From Erythrobacter donghaensis (GTDB lineage: Bacteria > Pseudomonadota > Alphaproteobacteria > Sphingomonadales > Sphingomonadaceae), in the NCBI RefSeq assembly GCF_001557325.1, contig NZ_LSJS01000281.1, positions 1 through 9,868 of the forward strand: DNA of 9,868 nt, written 5' to 3'. Within the stretch, counting starts at the first letter, position 1. The number at the start of each line of letters is the position of its first letter. A program made the translations under genes and the position numbers. The notes beneath the pieces were generated by a model. It saw only the letters and a list, made by a program, of their open reading frames with translations, made no database searches and was not told the DNA's origin. Shown one piece after another: positions 5,330-9,868 of this stretch.

Positions 5330-8248
5330 ATGCGGAATTTTCCCCTTGCCGCCAGCCTGCTGCTGGCGCTCTCCCCGCTCGCCTTCACCACCGCTCTTGC
5401 CGCGCAGGACGCAGACGCACCCGCCGCCGCCCCGGCCGAGACCGCAGCAGCGACCGAGGCGACCGCGCCTGCCCCCGCACCTGCCCCGGTCTGGGCCTTC
5501 GAGGCGAGCGACCTGCCGGTCGATCCCGGCTACGTCTTCGGCCGGCTCGATAACGGGATGCGCTACGTCATCCGCCAGAACGCCACCCCTGCGGGCACGG
5601 CGCTGGTGCGGATGCGGATCGCCTCGGGGGCGCTCGAGGAGGCCGACAGCGAGCGCGGCCTTTCGCACTTCCTCGAACACATGGCCTTCAACGGCTCCAA
5701 GGGCATCCCGGAAGGCGAGATGATCAAGCTGCTCGAACGCGAGGGGCTGGCCTTCGGTGCGGACACCAATGCCGCGACCGGCTTCGAGAACATCACCTAC
5801 ATGCTCAACCTGCCGCGCAACGACGCGGCGCTGCTGGACACCGCGCTGAAACTGATGCGCGAGACCGCGAGCGAGCTTACCATCTCCGAGGACGCGGTCG
5901 TGCGCGAACGCGGCGTGATCCTCGCCGAACGCCGCGACCGCTCCGGCTTCCAGCTGCGCAGCTACGAGGACAACGTCGCCTTCCTCGCACCCCAAGCGCG
6001 CTACGGCCGCCGCCTGCCGATCGGCACCGCCGAGGTGCTCGAAAACGCCACCGCCGCCCAGATCCGCGCACTCTACGAGCGCACCTACCGGCCCGCCAAC
6101 ACCGTGCTGGTGGTGGTCGGCGACTATCCCGTCAGCGTGGTCGAGGCCGCGATCCGCGCCCGCTTCGCCGACTGGACACCCGCCGGCCCCGCTCCCGTGC
6201 AGCCCGACGCGGGGCCGATCGACGTCGCGCTCAAGGACAAGGCGGACATCCATCTCGATCCCGCGCTCCCCGAGAGCGTCACCATCAGCCGCCTTGCCGC
6301 GTGGCGCGACGAGCCCGACACGCTCGCCAAGCGGCGTCAGGATGCGCTGCGATCGATCGGCTATGCCATCGTCAACCGCCGCCTCGCCCGCCTCGCGCGC
6401 GGGGCCGATGCGCCGTTCCGCGGCGCGAGCTACGGCACGGGCGACATCTTCGAGGCGGCGCGGATCACCAGCCTCTCCGTCAGCAGCGCCGATGGCGAGT
6501 GGAAGAAGGGGATGCTCGCGGCCACGCGCGAGGTGAACCAGGCGCTGACTTACGGCTTCACCCGCGCCGAAGTTGACGAACAGCTCGCCAATATCCGCAC
6601 CACGCTCGAGAACGGGGTCAAGGCCGCCGACACCCGGGGCAATGCCGTCTTCGCGGGTGCGGCGCTGGCGCTGGTGAGTGACGAACGCATCCCGACCACG
6701 CCCCAATGGGCGCTCGCGCTGTTCGAGGAGATCGCCCCCGCGCTCACCCCCGAGGCCGTGTGGCTGGCAATGCGCGAGGATGCCGCACCTTTCGCCGAGC
6801 CGCTGATCCGCTTCGAAGGCCGCGCCGCCCCCGAAGGCGGCGAGGCGGCCTTGCGCGCTGCCTTCGAGGAGGGCCTGGCGCTCGCCATCGCCGCGCCGGT
6901 CGACAACGGCCCGCTCGCCTTCGGCTATGGCGACTTCGGCCCGGCCGGCACGGTGGTGTCGGACACGCTCGAGCCGCGCCTCGGCTTGCGGCAGATCCGC
7001 TTCGCCAACGGCGTGCGGCTGACGCTCAAGAACACGGACGTGCGCAAGGACCGCATCGCCTTCTCGCTCGCGGTCGACGGGGGAGACCTGATGAACACCC
7101 GCGAGGCGCCGCTCGCTGTCTACCTTGCCAACGCCCTGCCCGCAGGCGGGCTCGGCAAGCACAGCCAGGACGAGCTCTCCAGCGTGCTCGCCGGGCGCAG
7201 CGTCAGCTTCGGGATCGGCAGCGACACCGATGCCTTCACCGCCTCGGCCACCACCACCCCGCGCGATCTGGCGCTGCAGATGCAGGTGCTCGCCGCAACC
7301 CTGACCGATCCCGGCTACCGGCCCGAAGGCGTCGAGCGGTTCCGCAAGAACATCGACAACTTCTTCAACACGCTTGATTCGACGCCCGCACGCGCGCTGG
7401 CGGCCGCGAGCGGGGCGATCCTCTCGGACAACGACCCGCGCTTCAGCCTGCAATCCAAGGACGCCTTCTTCGCGCTCGATTTCGCCCAGCTCAAGACCGC
7501 GATGGCGGACAGGCTCGCGAAGGGCGCGATCGAGATCGCGCTGGTCGGCGAGCTTGACGAGGATGCCGCCATCGCCGCGGTCGCGGCCACGCTCGGCGCA
7601 CTGCCGCCGCGCGAGGCCGCCTTCAACCCGCGCAGCCAGAACCGCATCCGCAGCTTCACGCCCGCGCGCATCGAGCATCGCCTCACCCACAAGGGCGAGC
7701 CCGATCAGGCGCTGGTGCAATGGGTTTGGCCGACCACCGACGATAGCGATCCGGCCGAGAACCAGCGGCTCGAACTGCTCGGACGGATCGTGCAGATCGA
7801 GCTCACCGACCGGCTGCGCGAGAAGCTGGGGCAGGCCTATGGGCCCTCGGCCGGGTCGAACACCAGCCACCATTACCCGGGCTACGGCACCTTTGCGGTG
7901 AGTGCCTCGGTCGCGGCCGACAAGGTCGCGGCAACGCGCGAGGCGGTCGATGCGCTGATCGCCGACCTGCGCGCAGCGCCGCTCGATGCCGACGTGATCG
8001 AGCGGGCAAGGAAGCCCTATCTCGAGGAATACAACAACTCTCTCAAGGACCTCGGCGGCTGGCTCGGCCTTGCCGCGCGCGCGCAGAGCGAGCCCGAGCG
8101 GCTCACCCGCTTCCTCGCTGCGCCCGATCTGATCCGCGCGATCACGCCCGCCGACATCCACCAGGCCGCGCTGCGCTATCTCGCGCCCGAGGCGGCGGTG
8201 CGTTTTACGGTGGTGCCTGAAGCCCCAAGCGCCCCGGCCGGTCTCTAG
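5330..8248 (+). CDS. Periplasmic M16-family (insulinase/PqqL-like) zinc metalloprotease
   Basis: A 972-residue secreted peptidase, the length expected for the two-repeat M16 group (E. coli PqqL is about 930). A signal peptide is at 1-25 (hydrophobic 5-20, cleavage near ALAA|Q), followed by an Ala/Pro-rich spacer (27-54). The first lobe has the inverted zinc motif HFLEH at 113-117 (His113, catalytic Glu116, His117) and a third ligand most likely Glu193 in VRERGVILAE, 76 residues on as in the family. Four lobes are expected: active M16 (about 70-220), M16-C (230-450), a second lobe without HxxEH (about 570-760), and a C-terminal lobe with RLREKLGQAYGPS at 828-840, the conserved R...Y block that binds substrate. 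The start fits the signal peptide. The gene stands alone downstream of purC, converges on a TonB-dependent receptor and shares a bidirectional terminator with it. Substrate unknown; ingested or misfolded peptides are plausible. Confidence 0.94.
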   Translation: MRNFPLAASLLLALSPLAFTTALAAQDADAPAAAPAETAAATEATAPAPAPAPVWAFEASDLPVDPGYVFGRLDNGMRYVIRQNATPAGTALVRMRIASGALEEADSERGLSHFLEHMAFNGSKGIPEGEMIKLLEREGLAFGADTNAATGFENITYMLNLPRNDAALLDTALKLMRETASELTISEDAVVRERGVILAERRDRSGFQLRSYEDNVAFLAPQARYGRRLPIGTAEVLENATAAQIRALYERTYRPANTVLVVVGDYPVSVVEAAIRARFADWTPAGPAPVQPDAGPIDVALKDKADIHLDPALPESVTISRLAAWRDEPDTLAKRRQDALRSIGYAIVNRRLARLARGADAPFRGASYGTGDIFEAARITSLSVSSADGEWKKGMLAATREVNQALTYGFTRAEVDEQLANIRTTLENGVKAADTRGNAVFAGAALALVSDERIPTTPQWALALFEEIAPALTPEAVWLAMREDAAPFAEPLIRFEGRAAPEGGEAALRAAFEEGLALAIAAPVDNGPLAFGYGDFGPAGTVVSDTLEPRLGLRQIRFANGVRLTLKNTDVRKDRIAFSLAVDGGDLMNTREAPLAVYLANALPAGGLGKHSQDELSSVLAGRSVSFGIGSDTDAFTASATTTPRDLALQMQVLAATLTDPGYRPEGVERFRKNIDNFFNTLDSTPARALAAASGAILSDNDPRFSLQSKDAFFALDFAQLKTAMADRLAKGAIEIALVGELDEDAAIAAVAATLGALPPREAAFNPRSQNRIRSFTPARIEHRLTHKGEPDQALVQWVWPTTDDSDPAENQRLELLGRIVQIELTDRLREKLGQAYGPSAGSNTSHHYPGYGTFAVSASVAADKVAATREAVDALIADLRAAPLDADVIERARKPYLEEYNNSLKDLGGWLGLAARAQSEPERLTRFLAAPDLIRAITPADIHQAALRYLAPEAAVRFTVVPEAPSAPAGL

Positions 8249-8253
8249 GCCAG

Positions 8254-8290
8254 AAAAAAGCCGGCAGGTCACCCCCTGCCGGCTTTCCCC
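8254..8290. terminator. Bidirectional intrinsic terminator between the M16 gene and the right receptor
   Basis: A perfect 11-bp stem, AAAGCCGGCAG (8257-8267) with CTGCCGGCTTT (8276-8286), encloses an 8-nt loop. On the minus strand the stem runs into six T (complement of A 8254-8259), a strong terminator for the receptor. On the plus strand the tail is TTTCCCCTTT, weaker but usable for the M16 gene, which stops 8 nt upstream of the hairpin. Confidence 0.85.
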
Positions 8291-8298
8291 TTTGCGGC

Positions 8299-8318
8299 GC
8301 CCCCCGGTGACGGGGGGC
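8299..8318. repeat. GC hairpin with GTGA tetraloop in the receptor 3' untranslated region
   Basis: GCCCCCCG (8299-8306) and CGGGGGGC (8311-8318) form a perfect 8-bp stem closed by GTGA (GNRA type on the plus strand; TCAC on the minus strand). It lies 6 nt beyond the receptor stop codon and before the terminator. There is no T tract, so it may protect mRNA 3' ends rather than terminate. Function is inference. Confidence 0.5.
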
Positions 8319-8324
8319 CAACCC

Positions 8325-9821
8325 TCAGTACTTGAAGCTCACCATAGCGCCGACGACGCGCGGTTCGTTCACGAATGCGGTGTTGTTGTTGAAGTCGACC
8401 ACGCCAAGGACATTGTCCTCGTCGGTGATGTTGCGCGCGAAGGCGGCGACTTCCCACTGGCCGTTGTTGCCCGCATAGCCGACCTTCAGACCACCCTCGA
8501 AGCGGCTGCCGGCGTTGAATTCGCGGCTTTCGTAGAGGAGGAAGTTGGTCTCGCCGAGATAGACCCAGTCGGTGAAGATGTAGAACTCGCCCGAATTGCC
8601 CACCGGGATGCCGTAGCGCGCGGTCAGATCGCCGCTCCACTCGGGTGCGTTGGGGAACGGGTTGCCGTCGATCCGGGCGAAGCGGCTGACACTGCCATCA
8701 GGATTGTTCACCGAGCGGAACGGGTCGGTGATGGTGCACTGGCGGCAGCCGCCCACTTCGAGAGCGGCGTCCTGAATCTCGGTGTTGTTATAGGCAACGC
8801 CGAGCGTGAGGAGGAGGCGCGGGGTGATCTGGAACGCCGAGTCGAGCTCGAAGCCGTAGCCCTCGCCCTTGTTGGCGTTGATCAGCTGCACGAGGTTGCC
8901 GGTCCCGCCGACCGCGGTGAACTGCGGGTCGGAGACGGTGTAGTAGTAGACCGCACCGTTCAGACGCACGCGCCGGTCGGCGAACTCGGTCTTGAAGCCG
9001 GCTTCGTAGGAGGTGATGTTCTCCGACTGCGCGACCGAGGGCGCGCTGAAGAAGGCGACGTCACGGCCCTGGATGGTCGGCCCGCGGAACGAGTTGGCGA
9101 CCTTGGCATAGACGCTCGCGTCCTCACCCACGTCGGCGAACAGGCTGATGTCCCAGTCGACGTTCTCGTCGCCCACGCTGCGCGGCTGCGGCGCGGCGCC
9201 CGAGAGCACGACGAAGTCCTTCTGGTCGTCGGTGTAGCGGATGCCGCCGGTGGCGCGCAGGGTCTCGGTCAGCTGGTAGGACACCTGGCCGAACAGCGCC
9301 CAGGCGTCGTTCGTTTGGTTGACGGTGACGGGCGGCGGGAAGTCGAAGCCCACCGTGGTGACGTCGAAATCGCTGTTGAAGTAGTATCCGCCGATCTGCC
9401 AGCTGAGCGGGCCGTCGGTGGTCGAGGCGAGGCGGATTTCCTGGGTGAACTGCTCGAGATCGAGCGAGTCCTGCGTGTCAGAGGGGAACGGGATCAGGCC
9501 CGGCCCGCCGCCGCCTGGCAGGAACACGGCGCCGAAGCCGCCATCGATGTCGCCGCGGCTCGACCCCTCGCTCGTCCAGTAGCTGGTGATCGAGGTGAGG
9601 GTCACGCCGTCGAATTCGTAGGCGCCGGTCAGGGTCAGGCCGACCTGCTCGTAATCGGCCGCGTTGCCGCCGCCGGCATCGTAGAACACCGTGTCGCGGT
9701 CATAATTGTCGTTGAGGCTGTTGGTGTTGTTCGGCTGCAAGTCGGAGCGGCCGAGCACGTTGGCGCGGAAGAAGGTCGAGGAGCCGTCGAGGTTGCGGTA
9801 GTTGACCGCGGCAAGGGACTG
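8325..9821 (-). pseudogene. TonB-dependent receptor, C-terminal barrel only, 5' end lost
   Basis: The frame encodes about 498 residues of a TonB-dependent outer-membrane receptor and ends GAMVSFKY, the terminal aromatic being the usual barrel-assembly signal. Recognisable barrel strands and loops include AVNYRNLDGSSTFFRANV near the 5' side, GVTLTSITSYW, YQLTETLRATGGIRYTDDQK, SYEAGFKTEFADRRVRLNG, GEGYGFELDSAFQITPRL and WEVAAFARNITDEDNV. A loop carries two close cysteines (GGCRQC). The signal peptide, TonB box and plug are absent: going upstream the frame hits TGA at 9822-9824 right after SLAAVNYRN. The GTG at 9758 is a possible start for a prediction program, but barrel coding clearly continues upstream of it. 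A full receptor should have about 250-300 more residues, so the gene looks interrupted, probably by the element at the right edge. A sequencing frameshift is the alternative. Ligand unknown. Confidence 0.78.
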
Positions 9822-9868
9822 TCAGGATTTCCGTGTGCGGCCGGGCGGTTGATCATCAGGCCGCCATG
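9816..9868. mobile_element. Putative terminal inverted repeat and edge of an IS256-family element
   Basis: Exactly where the receptor frame fails, the plus strand reads GACTGTCAGGATTTCCGTGT (9817-9836). This resembles, from memory, IS256/Mutator-type ends of the form TGTCA-(A/G)-N-ATTTC-(T/C)-GTGT. The boundary is placed at about 9816-9818. Only about 50 bp of the element are visible, without a recognisable transposase; the ATG at 9866 could start one on the plus strand, or a minus-strand transposase could end at the TGA pair near 9852-9857. The second inverted repeat and the target duplication are off the window, so this is tentative. Confidence 0.38.

Noticed and set aside
4379..8272. A 1297-codon open frame on the minus strand opposite purC and the M16 gene
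   Set aside because: It lies antisense to two firmly identified genes and across a tRNA end, and its translation is low-complexity (rich in Gly, Arg, Ala, Glu, Val) without a recognisable domain. High GC keeps antisense frames open.
9635..9856. Minus-strand frame beginning GGLMINRPAAHG, which at first resembles a receptor plug end (GG-x-IN-x-x-x-RP)
   Set aside because: It soon becomes a Ser/Thr/Pro-rich shadow frame, and about 50 receptor residues would be missing between it and AVNYRNLDG. The similarity is probably chance, although a frameshift with deletion cannot be excluded.

Overview
The window looks like chromosomal DNA from a sphingomonad alphaproteobacterium (Sphingomonadales, possibly Erythrobacteraceae). 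The grounds are high GC, two TonB-dependent receptors of types common in that group, the tight gene run infA - maf - short RNase E/G-like gene - yacG, and the nearby tRNA-Phe and purC. This placement rests on recognising protein families and gene order, not on a database search.

Layout from left to right. (1) Minus strand, 1-1973: the N-terminal 657 residues of an atypical TonB-dependent receptor with a Gly-rich plug; its C-terminus lies beyond the left edge. (2) A 248-bp divergent spacer, then a plus-strand housekeeping operon at 2222-4195: infA (IF-1), maf (dTTP/UTP pyrophosphatase type), a 320-residue RNase E/G-like protein and yacG. Gaps are 18 nt or less, and the last three genes overlap. 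(3) tRNA-Phe(GAA) at 4326-4400, followed only 23 nt later by purC (SAICAR synthase), so the two may share a transcript. (4) A two-lobed periplasmic M16 zinc metalloprotease at 5330-8248. (5) A bidirectional hairpin terminator and a second GC hairpin between convergent genes. (6) Minus strand, 8325 to about 9821: the C-terminal barrel of a second TonB-dependent receptor. Its reading frame ends abruptly on the 5' side at a sequence resembling the end of an IS256-family insertion element, so the gene is probably broken.

The housekeeping genes cover translation initiation, nucleotide-pool sanitation, RNA processing, gyrase control, tRNA supply and purine synthesis. The rest is envelope function: two outer-membrane receptors and a periplasmic protease. 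No intergenic stretch exceeds 300 bases. I see no CRISPR array, phage module, defence island or clearly new multi-gene system. The points most worth checking are the compact RNase E/G-like enzyme, the tRNA-Phe/purC junction with perfectly complementary tRNA flanks, leader structures that could hide ribosome-binding sites at infA and the M16 gene, and the broken receptor at the right edge.
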